The notes under the pieces are model-generated. The model worked only from the letters and a program-made list of their open reading frames with translations. It searched no databases and was not told the origin of the DNA. Shown one piece after another: positions 45,009 to 56,000 of a stretch of 64,000 nucleotides of DNA. Numbering within the stretch: the first letter of the stretch is position 1; each line of letters opens with the position of its first letter. Both the position numbers and the translations under genes were made by a program. Origin of the DNA: Takakia lepidozioides (lineage: Eukaryota; Streptophyta; Takakiopsida; Takakiales; Takakiaceae); assembly GCA_030704615.1 (NCBI GenBank), contig CM060733.1, positions 35,838,001-35,902,000 on the forward strand, in the 5' to 3' direction.

Positions 45009-46339
45009 ATTCGCACACCAACCCCAGTATGGACTTGTGCATTCCAAAAGTGCACTGCTTGTATAAATGATTCAAGGTGGTCCCTTGCACCTCAGGCAAT
45101 TTCAGCATATTTACTTGCTGACGACCAGCTACTCAAATGTGTTGGTTTTTCGTCCCTAAAATGAGTCTCACTAAGTTCTCAAAGGTGCGGCAAACACCTG
45201 CAGCTTGTGAATCTTCAAAGGAATTTTTGCTGATTTTGAGGCTTAGCGCTACAATCTCGCATATTTTATTCTGGAAGGTGTAGCTGCCAATTATCAGGCA
45301 ATGTGGGGGCCTGTTGCTACCCCATTTGTTGGGAGCTTTCCTCTCCCTGTGTATAACGAAAAGAGGCAGACCCGGGGAATATACCTAGTTATGAAGTGAT
45401 GAGGGGGACCTTGGAAAGCCACAATGAGAAATAGAGTAGAGGGTGGTCTGTTAACCTTTTGCATGTGGCATTATGCCATGCCAGTCAAGCACCAGTATGC
45501 TCATGTTGAGCTTCCCATGTTTCTCATTGTCATTTTTTCTAACCCGTGCTTTTGGTTGCTGTGTTAAGTGCATTCAGTAACATGCACAGTTGTTCCTTTA
45601 CGAAGTGCTTATCCTGCTTGAAAATTCTACAAGCCAAGGTCTCTCAAGTCAAGATCATCAACAATATGTAAGTACAAGATTACCTTACCTTTCTGAAGCC
45701 GTTCTAACCTCCAAGCCTCTGGTGGAAGAAAGAGAACCGATACTGATTAACGCCCACCTTAATTTCGAGCCCCTCCGTTGCAAGCGGTAGACTGCTAGGG
45801 GGTTTCTAGGTCAGTTTCCATAATATCTCCATTCTTCTCGTAGTTCTCTTTCCAGCTTCTGGCTGTTACGGGTAGGCGGTGTTGTTTATTTGCTGTGCCT
45901 TTCCTCGCTGGGTGTGTAGTGCCCCGCTGGAGTTACGCAGGGTTTAGTCTGTTCTTGGTGTCATAGATGGTGGTGCCCTGCCTGGGTCACCTGGAATTAT
46001 GGCCTTTGGTCTCTTCTTTTACAAGGTTCGTAGCTTGCTGATATTTCAGCGAACCTGTTGTAGTTGTCCTGGGATTTTCCCCCATTGTGTCGCCTTATGG
46101 TCCTGGCGAGGTTATTTCTTCTTCAGTTTGCTTCAATTTGAGTAACAGGGCCTCCTGGTCCCCCGTTGTTTTTTTTCAAATGTTCAGTTAGTTTGACCAC
46201 AATGGAATGAGATTTCAACTCAACTCTCCTGGCACATAGGCAAGCTACTTATAGGATCCTTTGTATGGTGGTTAGTGGATGTTAATAGTTAGCAGGGATT
46301 GGGCATGGAATAGAATGCTCCTGAGGTAGGCAATGTGTA
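45009..46339. other. Intergenic region 3' of the kinase gene
   Basis: No gene recognised. The stretch 45830-46170 is GC-richer and reads like transcribed or TE-derived sequence, but frames are short. The right part is diverged RFWD3 3' flank. Confidence 0.4.
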
Positions 46340-47110
46340 TACTGACTGACTTCACTTACTAGGAGCCTTGGGTTTTATACCAGCATGAGTATCGTCCCCA
46401 GTTCATGTGCCCTCAGGCGCTGCTGAGGCCATGTCATCCTAAGGTAAGAAACGAAATACAGGGTAGCTAGTTCAATCTGCTTGGAGGAGTGAAAGTGGAA
46501 AGAAGGTAGATGCAGAGGGGTCATGATGTCTGGGCTACGGCTTGCAGGAATCAACTGTCATGTCGATTGCTGCATTGTAGGCAGATTATACACTTACCCT
46601 TGAATTGTTCGGTTGATAGAAGCACAATGACCTACACCTTATGATAAGGAACAACATACTCCATTAGGGATTGCTGGCAGAGTTTTTTGTTTGGATTTGA
46701 TGATTGTCACGCAGGAGCTTTTTAATCTGTATTATTGATGTATGATATTCTAAACAGCAATGAAACAAACACTCAGAAAGAAAGTAATGATCTAGATGTT
46801 TGAACCACAACATGCTAGCTTGCACAAAGCACTGGATTGTAAGATGAATGTGTTTGGTGATCTACAGGCTTTGGTAAGTGGCACTTTCAAGTCAACCTTC
46901 TTTCCGGGATTTTGATTACATTGCAACAGCAATCTTCCACTCTATGTGCCGTCTGCAGGCGGACGAGATGAACGTTGTGCTTTATGGTTTGAAGTTTGAG
47001 GATTTCCATTGACAGGCAAGCACTGAAGGAACTAAAAGCTGTATGAACTACAAACTTATAAAGTTTTGAAAGAATCTAGGTACCTGGAATCCAAAGTAGC
47101 CCTGATTCGT
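46340..47110 (-). pseudogene. Degraded duplicate of RFWD3 exons 13-15
   Basis: Plus-strand phrases align in order with the intact gene. GCGCTGCTGAGGCCATGT and TGCTTGGAGGAGTGAAAGTGG match 16180-16265. TCGATTGCTGCATTGTAGG matches 16330-16350. TTGATGTATGATATTCTAAAC-AGCAAT matches 16520-16550. AGGTACCTGGAATCCAAAGTAGCCCTGATT (shown here in parts) matches the exon-13 donor region near 17035-17070. Reading frames and splice sites are destroyed. The orientation is the same as the intact gene, about 30 kb away. Confidence 0.7.
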
Positions 47111-47629
47111 GTTAGGTGCGACAGTACTGATGGAATATTCGGCCCCCCCTCCCCCAAAATCCAGACGTACCTTGCTCGTTCGGACATTTTAATCTGTCGA
47201 ATTGGATTGCAGAAGAGTTTTGTTATCTATGTCTAGCAATGTCCGATCCAGAATTTCTTTGCCAACGCTGTCAATACCCGCAATGGTATGTGGATACATC
47301 CAAAGATGACAATGCGGTCATATTGTTGATCGGCCAGTGAGAAATGTTTCAACTCATATTACTCATAAGCCTACAAGATGAAATCGAATGTGCAACTGAA
47401 GTTAGAATCAGACTTGCACATCTACAGTCAAACCTGGATAAATGTTATGCTCCAAGAGTAGGAACTCTATAACAATTAGGCAGTTATATCAAATAACAGT
47501 AAAACAGGTCGAAATTTCATAACGTAACAATTAGAAATTTTAACATTAAAACAGGTCCTTCAGATGTAAGATAACATTTAGAGAGAGGGTAGAAGGGCTG
47601 AAGGTGTCATCACATAATGGTTAACCTCC

Positions 47630-47835
47630 TATTCTCTGTTCCCATAAACATTCGCAGTACCCTACCAGGAGGAGGGGGGCCCCCAAACCCTAACATGTGG
47701 CTGTTAGGGTTCTCCTGGCCATTTCAATATTGAAATGGCCATCTCAATAGTTCAAATGCCCATCTCAAATTTGAAATGGCCATTTCAATATTTGAATAAT
47801 ATTTGAATACTAGTACCATTTTTATTTTATTATTT
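47630..47835. mobile_element. Fragment of hAT-like element B family
   Basis: AAACATTCGCAGTACCCTAC, CCCTAACATGTGGCTGTTAG and the AATATTGAAATGGCCAT repeats match the reverse complement of about 34140-34590. Neither terminus is preserved. Confidence 0.6.
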
Positions 47836-47872
47836 TATTTTATTAAATGTAACAATTACAGAGGTGTCTTAA

Positions 47873-48683
47873 CCCTTCAAGGACGAGGCGACCCGTATCG
47901 GGTCGGGTCGAAATTTCGATTGGATGATAAATGCGCAGATCATGTCGGATGAAAACGATTCCTGAACGAAAAGGTGGCCCAATCAGGTGGCCGTTGGCAG
48001 GTCGTGGAGGGAGAGCGCTGAAACGCAGGGTGGAGGGCCCCGTGACTTCCTTGGTTTGTCATGACGTGGCCGGATTTTTTGGTCGGGAATGTCTACCGGC
48101 TCCGGCAATTCTTGGCCGGAGCTGGGAATCAAGTAGGGATTCGGTTTTTTGGCAATCTTTGCCTACAAACAGCTTAGAATGTGGAATTTTTTTTCCAGGG
48201 TACTCGGTAGGTAGGCAAACGACAACATGACCAGAGGAATTTGGATTCCCTCACAAATTGCCCCACATTTGGGGGGATGTGTTTTTCCCATGAGAGAAAT
48301 TGGCATTTTGACCCCCCTGTTTTCCCATACAAAGCAACCATTATGCATTTTTGGAATTTGGCTCTGGAATTTTGGGAGGCTTTGCTGTGGGTGCCATATA
48401 ACCTGAATCTGGGTAGGCTGTATCAATGAAAAATCAAAAAGGTTGGCAATCTGCTTGGTCAAACCAAATTTTCATGTTGAAAATATATCCAACAAAAACA
48501 AAAAGCCTAGAATTTCTGTTATAATCTTCCACTTTAGACGGTCAAATCTCTTGAAATTCTTACTTCAGGTGCATGAAGTAGGTAGGATGACTTTGGAACG
48601 GTTCATCCCCTCGGATGTTTGTCCAATGGGAGATACACCCTCATCCGTGAGGGTATGTCTGGTTTTAGACGGGCCCTGAAGGG
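47873..48683. mobile_element. piggyBac-like element, non-autonomous
   Basis: Flanked by TTAA on both sides (47869-47872, 48684-48687), with inverted ends CCCTTCAAGG and CCCTTCAGGG. TTAA targets with CCYTT ends are the hallmark of piggyBac elements. The 811-bp interior has only short unrecognised frames (100 codons at 47931-48230). It is nested in the pogo-like element. Confidence 0.65.
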
Positions 48684-48854
48684 TTAACAAAGAGGAGAGT
48701 AGGTATTCAATAACAAATAACAAATAACACTCTTTTTGTCATTCTTAGTGTATATTTTTACAGAGTAAGAAAACCATAACATTTAGGATGTTATAACAAA
48801 AAAAAAGACGTAACATTTATCCAGGTTTGACTGTAGTTCAAGGAAGATTAGAGA

Positions 48855-48895
48855 AATGAAATGAAATGAAATGGTACTTTATAAGAGAAAGATTA
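48855..48895 (-). repeat. LINE family 2 tail remnant
   Basis: GAAATGAAATGAAATGAAAT then GGTACTTTATAAGAG, i.e. the last bases of the family 3' end plus pentamer tail in reverse. It sits about 20 bp from the right end of the pogo-like element. Confidence 0.7.
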
Positions 48896-49451
48896 TTAGA
48901 GAAAGAAAGAAGCAATCAATGAGCAGAAGGTGCTCACTATAATAGTATATGTCACCCTCAGAGAATGGCCAGCAGGATGATGTGCAGATGGATGTCTAAA
49001 AGCTCGTATATAAACAATGCGTGCGTGGTGCAAAGTCACCCATTCCATAGCCGACATGTAAATGAATGATCCAGATGTCTTCTTACATAGAAGATTAAGT
49101 ACTTAAGAAGTAGGTACATCACTATACAAACTTGTTGCTTTGAACTTTGATCATGCACGTACCCATGTACACTTGTGGGCATGATGAAGCAGATATGCTG
49201 AGCTGATCACTGTTTTGAGCTGCAAGTTGAAAAGTCTCATTTCCTAGCTCATCTCTAGGAGTCACTTCAATGAAATCAGCTCATGTTTATTAATACATTC
49301 CAAGGCCGGGTAGATAGCTGCACGACTCTACCCTTTGAAGCTGGATTGCCAGGCGGAAAATTCTTTCCTAGCTTTTTTCATCAACCTACACTTAGGCTTT
49401 GCTTTGCTTAGTGCTGCTCTTCTCTCAATAGCCTTCTTCATCAAACTATCA

Positions 49452-49978
49452 TCAGGATTGGCTATGCTTGATACAGGGGTACATGCTGCTGTTGGCCTCT
49501 TGTTTGCACGTTTCGGCTGGAATAAAAGAGCATTCCCTCTTTTTCATTTGGCCACTATGCTTCATACTCTCTGATTTCCTGTACAACTCATTCAGCGCGC
49601 CAAAACCTTTTTCAGCCAGTTTCTCCTGCAAGGATGTCATAGTTGATTGGTACATCACGCGCCATACCACTTGATCAAGTGACCCACGCTTCCTTGTAAG
49701 TTCTTTTTGCTCTTCCACAGCTTGGGCTCCAAACTGGCGTTCGTACCACTTGCACCATAGATAGTCGGTGACCCAACTCAGATCTCTTCCCTTTGAAGAC
49801 AGTTCGATGTGCAAGAGCTGTTTTGGGTTGCCGTGTGGCAGAATTCTAGCTAGAATGTCGATATCAAGGTCTCCCACGTCTCCCAGCTCCCCAGCCAGAC
49901 TCTTAACATCCATCTTTCCGATATCAAGGTCTCCCACGTAGCCAAGCTCCCCAGCCAGACTTTTAGCCTCTATCTTTC
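49452..49978 (-). CDS. Elongin-A-like protein, terminal exon
   Basis: Elongin A is the large subunit of the Elongin complex, which stimulates Pol II elongation and can act with Elongin BC as a Cullin ubiquitin ligase. The exon begins after an acceptor (CACTTAG|GA). It encodes GELGDVGDLDIDILARILPH, then SKGRDLSWVTDYLWCKWYERQFGA and QEKLAEKGFGALNELYRK, matching the Elongin-A domain order (GDVG, RILPH, GRDL-TD-LW-K-YE-FG). The C-terminus is Lys/Glu/Cys-containing and ends at 49452. Two consecutive 60-bp units duplicate the start of the domain. The 5' exon(s) were not found. The region to the right has no obvious match, so it could be a partial gene. Confidence 0.72.
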
Positions 49979-49979
49979 C
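49860..49979 (-). repeat. 60-bp in-frame tandem duplication
   Basis: Units at 49860-49919 and 49920-49979 share GATATCAAGGTCTCCCACGT and CAGCTCCCCAGCCAGAC-like text. They encode two 20-residue copies of a KSLAGELG-VGDLDI module in the Elongin-A-like exon. Confidence 0.92.
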
Positions 49980-50030
49980 TAAGTGTCAATCCACCTACGA
50001 ACGTGACAAGGGCGCCGTCATGTTGCTCAC

Positions 50031-50320
50031 CAATGAAAAAATTATGTCTTCATGCAGATTACTCAGAAGCTTCATACATATAAAAGTAGCTGTTAGAGAT
50101 AGATCAGAAAGAAGCAATGATGCAGGACAGAACTTGAATTCAAGATGAACCCCAAGTGAGATATAAGAAATGAAGGCAGCTCAATGAAAAATTTATGTCT
50201 TCACGCCGATTGCTCAGAAGCTTACAAGTACATATATATATAAAAGTCGTCGCTAGAGATAGATCAGAAAGAACTTGAATTCAAGAACCCAAGTGAGATG
50301 TAAGAATGAAGGCAGCTCCC
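50031..50320 (+). repeat. Two-copy tandem repeat, about 150 bp
   Basis: CAATGAAAAAATTATGTCTTC...AGATAGATCAGAAAGAA...GAACTTGAATTCAAG...GAAGGCAGCT occurs at about 50031-50183 and again at about 50184-50318. The second copy is shorter because AGCAATGATGCAGGACAG is missing. Confidence 0.88.
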
Positions 50321-50458
50321 CGGCAGCTACTATGTACAGGCTCGCCTGTTTAGCCCATACACTAGTGAAGCTTCTTAAGCGAGACGAACATATGAGCAAA
50401 GTTGCAAGTCCCGACTCGACTCCCGAGGAAGGCTGGACTGGACGGACTAGGTGACCGG

Positions 50459-50513
50459 CTCGAGGGCACCGGATTATTTCCGTAACCGATGGTGCCTGAG
50501 TGGTGCCCTCGAG
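50459..50513. repeat. Perfect 12-bp inverted repeat (potential hairpin)
   Basis: CTCGAGGGCACC at 50459-50470 pairs with GGTGCCCTCGAG at 50502-50513, leaving a 31-base loop. The surrounding 150 bp are GC-rich compared with the neighbourhood. Its function is unknown. Confidence 0.7.
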
Positions 50514-53046
50514 GACATAGTAGTTCTGGAGTCATCGAGCTGACCTAGAGAAGCAGGTCACTTTCGGATGTCCCAGTTATATGCGTATATAGTTGCCTTC
50601 ACTAATTTCCTATCTGGATAGCTTCTCTCAGATGCCAATTTCATTCATGCAACGTTCATACGGGTCCAAATCGACAACATACACGAGAGACACAGATTGA
50701 CTCACATTGATACATAGATTGAAAGCATAAAATTTGATATGTAAAGAAAGATAAACAAAAAATGTTGTTTTTTCTGGTAGAAATCGCAGTGTGACCATGT
50801 TACTGCAAGTCATCAAGAGTTACGAGTTACACTGATTTATTCCATGATGGAATATTTAAGTCAGAGGCCAACTAGGTTACACTAGGATTTGACATAGACA
50901 TGCCGTTGGCCAAGGTGTTGCTACTGCTTATTATTTAGGGATGGATAGTGACAGCATCATTTTGAATTACCAGACTCCCGCCAGCGCCGAGGCAATCGTT
51001 TAAGACGAACAGTATTTAAGCTTACTACAGAGTCTTTTAGTGCTGAAACTTCTTTGTATGTTGATGCCTTATGGTGGAATTGCAGTAGTGAAAGTGAACT
51101 CATAGTATCGTGTGTTTTGTTTTCCTGAATCTTGAATTGCTATTCTAGATCGTATTTTCTACAAGAAACTCGTACACCACATTCATAAGTTCATAACACC
51201 ACAAAGCATATATACTAAGATTAAATCAGATTCATAGTACAACAAGTTTAGCAACACTAGATGCACCACAATACACAAACTCCAGAACACCAGTGAATTC
51301 TACACCATGTATCGAAAATTGCCAAAGTGGCAGACATTTGTCCGATCATGAATTGGTATACAGTGGCATCACTATGTAGCCTTAATTCAATCCTGCCCTA
51401 TGAATCAATAAAATCTAGACCATCATAGAGCCGGTAATGCCAGCATCCACTCAATTGAATAGCATGCATGCGCAACAACTGAGCATTAATATGGATTTAT
51501 TGAGATACCAGAAGTGCTCCTCTTCACATGCGCAGGAACATTAACTATAGAAGTAGATACCCAGGAACCTAGACCCATTCTTACACAGGAAATTTCTCGA
51601 ATTCTCCATAGCAAACAAGAGATCTACAATGCCCAGCAAAACTAGTCCCAAGAAATGCTGAATTGTTAATTTAATTTCTCCTGTACGCGGCAAGTGGACA
51701 TACGACAAAAATATATTTCACAAAACAACACTGGCGCTAGAGATGGCATAGCAGCCAAGGGGGAGACTGGTTGGTAGGTAGGTCAGCCAGTAGCAGGGCG
51801 GCAGGAAAATGGACGGCCAGGATTAATTCATTCAAAATTCAACGGCTCATGGACCCTCCCTGAGAGCCTGCCTCCTAATCCGTATTTCTTATGGTGTAAG
51901 CAATCGAAACAGTCTCCTTCTCCACACAGTACTGAGCTACTATCTCTTTTGCTGTGCTTGTGGAGGAGTACACAGAATTGACTCACAGAATTATATATTG
52001 TCCGTTACAGCGATCCATGTGTTTCTGCTGCTATAGGGTCGATGGGGTCGACTGCCGCTCCTTTGCATCGCAAGTGAGATTCCAGTGGACGTGTTGTATT
52101 ATCGGCTGCTCAAGACATTGCATATACATTAATGATCAGTTTACTTGGCCTGAGTTTCTTGCGAGCTGCATATGGTTGATGTTGGTGAGCAGCCATATGT
52201 GTAAATTGCATGGTTGAGATTTTTATGAGAGGGACAGAAGATGCGCCTATGTGAGTGTGGAATGGTTGGTTCCTGGGATTCTTGCTGTTATGGTCTACAA
52301 TGTACCTTTCGCCTTCTTTACTTCAATGACTGCCAATGAGAGCAAGCTTCTAGATACCAGGGTTACAGGGAAGGTAATTGATGAATCCAATATGCAGTTA
52401 ACAGGTCTGCATAATTTTACACAATCTCTCTTCAAGGGTCCCCGTCCTACCTTAGAAGACAGATCCACTCCCTCGGTTGTAAATCACAGACATGAGATTG
52501 GAATAATAAGGAAATGCCACTGTATACTAATCCTACAATTTAGAAATGTAGAGCTCACCCGGACCTGCTTCCTGTCAATTAGGAAAAGTGGCTCTTATGA
52601 CACTGGCTCCAGACAAAGTCTCTCTCTCTCTCAACTGGATCCTTGTCTTCTCCAAATCAGATGTACAGATGATGCTACAATCAATTTTCTTACTTGTGAA
52701 ATGAGATACTTTGGAACCTTGTTGGCATTTGGCTCGAGTAGTAAGGTTGGACTGGTTTTGTGTATTCCTGAGACTTCTTCTCTGCTTGTCCCCAGCAACT
52801 GACAATACAACTGTGTATGTATGTTGTCTTCCCATTGCAAGACACAAAATAAGTTGGCAAAGAAGAAACTCTGATAACTAGACAACCCTCACACCTCTAT
52901 TACAACCCTTACCATAATCAGCAAGCAAGCATTCTCCACCCCACTCCAAATCCATTGGTAGCTGAAAAAATAAAAGGTTTTGAGCTCATCATGATCTCAT
53001 GACCCGTGCATTGACAATGGAATCAAAAAGTTGTTAGTCGAGTGCT

Positions 53047-56000
53047 CTACACGTTTGGCAAGTATTCCCGAAGTAAATTATTGCGGCTCGGCTGTCGCAG
53101 CTTTCGGAAAGCTTTTGACTCGATCTGCCGTATGCGTTCTCGACTCACCCCAAAAACAATACCAATTTCTTCTAGTGTTTTCATGCGCCCATCGTGCATC
53201 CCATAGCGCAATCTCAATACGTCTCTCTCTCGCGGGTTCAAGGTGTGCAACACCTGCTCAAGGTCTTGCTTTAGTAGCCGCTTGGTTATTGTATCCTCCG
53301 GCGACTCCACGTCCTTGTCCGGAACCAATTCCTGGAAAAATATTTCCCATAGATAACTTGTTACTGTGGTAAGGGAAACAAGCAATTGAACTCTGAACAT
53401 CATATTCGGTCAAGCAAACACCGTTCTTCCCGAGGTACAATAAGGAGGGTTGGTATTCATGATTCACAATTCACATCTTATTTTCTCACCCCAATAGTTA
53501 CATCATTCTCTTTGCCAGCTGGACGCTCCATTGATGTTGGGGCCCTTGCTGACTTCACTATCATTTTCAACTTCTCAACGGTCATGCCTATGAGTTCTGC
53601 AACTTCTTCGTCCCGTGGTGAGCAACCATGCTCCTGAATGAACATCTTCTTGGCTTTGTTAACCCGTGTTATGACCTCATACATATGAATCTGCAAGGGG
53701 AAACCAACAATCAAAGTGAATGAAAGCCATGGTCCAATGCCACTTTTACAGAACGGAAAACTTCAACTGCATTCACTTCCTGCACAGATACTTCAGTTGT
53801 ACGTTCGTTTGGTCTAAGAGCCAAGACGCACATACAGGCAAGCGAATGATTCTTGACTGATCGGCTATGGAACGTGTGACAGCCTGCCGAATCCACCAGA
53901 ATGCGAAAGTGGAGAACTTGAAGCCCTTGTTGTGGTCAAACTTCTCAGCTCCACGAATTAACCCCATGCTCCCTACCTGCCAAAGAATAAAATATGTATA
54001 GCTTTGAATCAAATGGGATGGAGAGGCACAAAAAGTAAATGAACCCACACTCCAAAGTAATTCTTTAAGAGATTCGATCTTGCAACAGCACAGCAATAGA
54101 TCACCGAACCATTCAAGATAGTCAAGACTGCAAGGTGTGCATGTTTGTAGTAGCAATCAACTGTCTCATCAAAGTAAGCACTGTCTAATGTAAATATACT
54201 ATTACTTCAATAAAATATACTGAGGTTAATCTTTTTAAAATATGGGTTACTATTGCTAACCATACCAGAAGGCTAGATTTAGTGTAAATTGGCATGCCAT
54301 TCCTCCCTCCCTTTCTGATGGCACACAATATAAATCAATTGTCATGGCATTACATTTGACATAACCCAACCTGCCAAATGTGTACATGAATGTCCGAGAA
54401 AATGACAAGGGGCAATGGGAAAAATCGAGGAATGGAGACGGGCCAATGCATTACAGACAGGGAGACAATTTAATTTGTCAAGGAAGAGGTGCCCACAATC
54501 TGACCTGAATGAGATCTTGGAAAGTCATGCCACGCCCTTGGTAGTTTTTAGCTATTGAGACAACCAAACGCAAATTGGAGTTGACCATTTTGTCTTTGCA
54601 AAACTGGCCTTCCCTGAGCCGTGCTTCAAAGGCATGTTGCTCCATGCTTGCTGCCCGAGCCCATTCAGCTAAGGTTGGCTTCTGCCCAATCTGTTCCATC
54701 AGGCTGTCCCTCACTTTTTCCATTTTTAAAAGATCCTGGTCAAACCACGCACATCATTGACACCAAAGTTTGTTACTTTAAGAACAGTATTTGAGAGCAG
54801 GAGATTGTATCTCTCCTCTTCTGCCTTTTCAAAAGAATGTCTCTCAAGCAAAGTCCACAAATCTGTCTCTCACTCCCTGCTCAGAGTTCTGGTTTGGTAA
54901 GAAACCAATACCAAAACACTCAAAAGATCAACCAAAACAAACAGACAGAAGCCTTGAACCTGATTGAATTCTTCAACAACAATGGAGAGGCTGAATTCAC
55001 CTGAATCCCTGTTGAGAGCTCTATCTCCTCAGCAGCCGTCAGCAATTTGGTCTTGCCAATATCTCGCAAGTATGAGCGAACTGGATCAGAATCATAAGCT
55101 GGCTGAGCTCTTTTGGTCCTAGGAGGGACTGGTGCAGATGCTATTGCAGCTGCAGCCCTCTCTGCCTTTTCCAGTGCCCTCTCTCTCTTTAGCAATCTCT
55201 GCTCCCGGCGATTTGATCTGACCACAACATTCTCTCTCCTCCTTTCAGTCCCTGCTTGTTGTGTCTTCAGCTCATGGAGATTTCTACTTGGAGGATCTGG
55301 AGAGACAAAACAACCTTCACTCCTCAATATTTGTCTCACAGTGGAGTCCCAGCTCATCTAAGCCGATTGGTAGTAGAAGCTAATGGATGCATCCACTAAC
55401 ACTGGTGGATATTATCCAAAAAACACATCATCTATCTCTCCCACCAGATTTAAGGACTTTTTACGGCATATTGGAAACAGCAGAAGCAATCTATGAGGGT
55501 TAATCATGATCACACAACCTCTCATTGCAACACTTACAAATAAGCTGAACATCATCCTACATTCCATATGTAGCCTGGTCTCAAACCTGAATCTTTCAAG
55601 TAAATACTTCAACGGATTTGGGAGGGCTTGTTGACTTCAAACTATTCCCGTACTGTTAAAACAGTTGTGATGCAAGATTCAACCATGTCTATAGAATCTT
55701 CAAGAAAACAATTAGCCAGTAACACATTCGGTGATGCCAGGAGACACCAAACAAACTACCTCATCTCAACTTACCCACTTCCAGACCTCTCAAAGCTACG
55801 GCGTTGTCCACATTCCTTGCACTAGATGTCCAATCTTCCACTCTGATTTTGTCCTTTTGGCTCCATTCGCTGGGTGTGGCACACTCTTCCTCTGAGTCAT
55901 ACTGAATCCTCTGTGCAGCAGCAACACGTTCCATCTCACTGAGGCGTGCCCTCTCCAGTCTCAGTAAGTCCATCTCTGACGGGAAGTTATAGTAGGGGTC

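Larger units (their letters stand above)
47425..48833. mobile_element. pogo/Tigger-like DNA element, non-autonomous, nested host
   Basis: The left end CAGTCAAACCTGGATAAATG and the right end in reverse complement are identical over 23 bp and are flanked by TA on both sides (47423-47424 and 48834-48835). A TA target plus CAGT-type ends fits the Tc1/mariner/pogo superfamily. It contains no transposase. Two other repeats lie inside. Confidence 0.72.
49980..53046. other. Region without a recognised gene
   Basis: Holds a tandem repeat at 50031-50320 and a 12-bp perfect inverted repeat at 50459-50513. A 183-codon plus-strand frame (52251-52802) starts with a hydrophobic stretch (VPGILAVMVYNVPFAFF). 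I recognise no domain in it and cannot tell it from chance. The first Elongin-A exon might be here. Confidence 0.45.

Noticed and set aside
52251-52802. 183-codon plus-strand frame as a membrane protein gene
   Set aside because: Only one hydrophobic segment, no domain, no splice or promoter context, and part of it is a CT-rich repeat.
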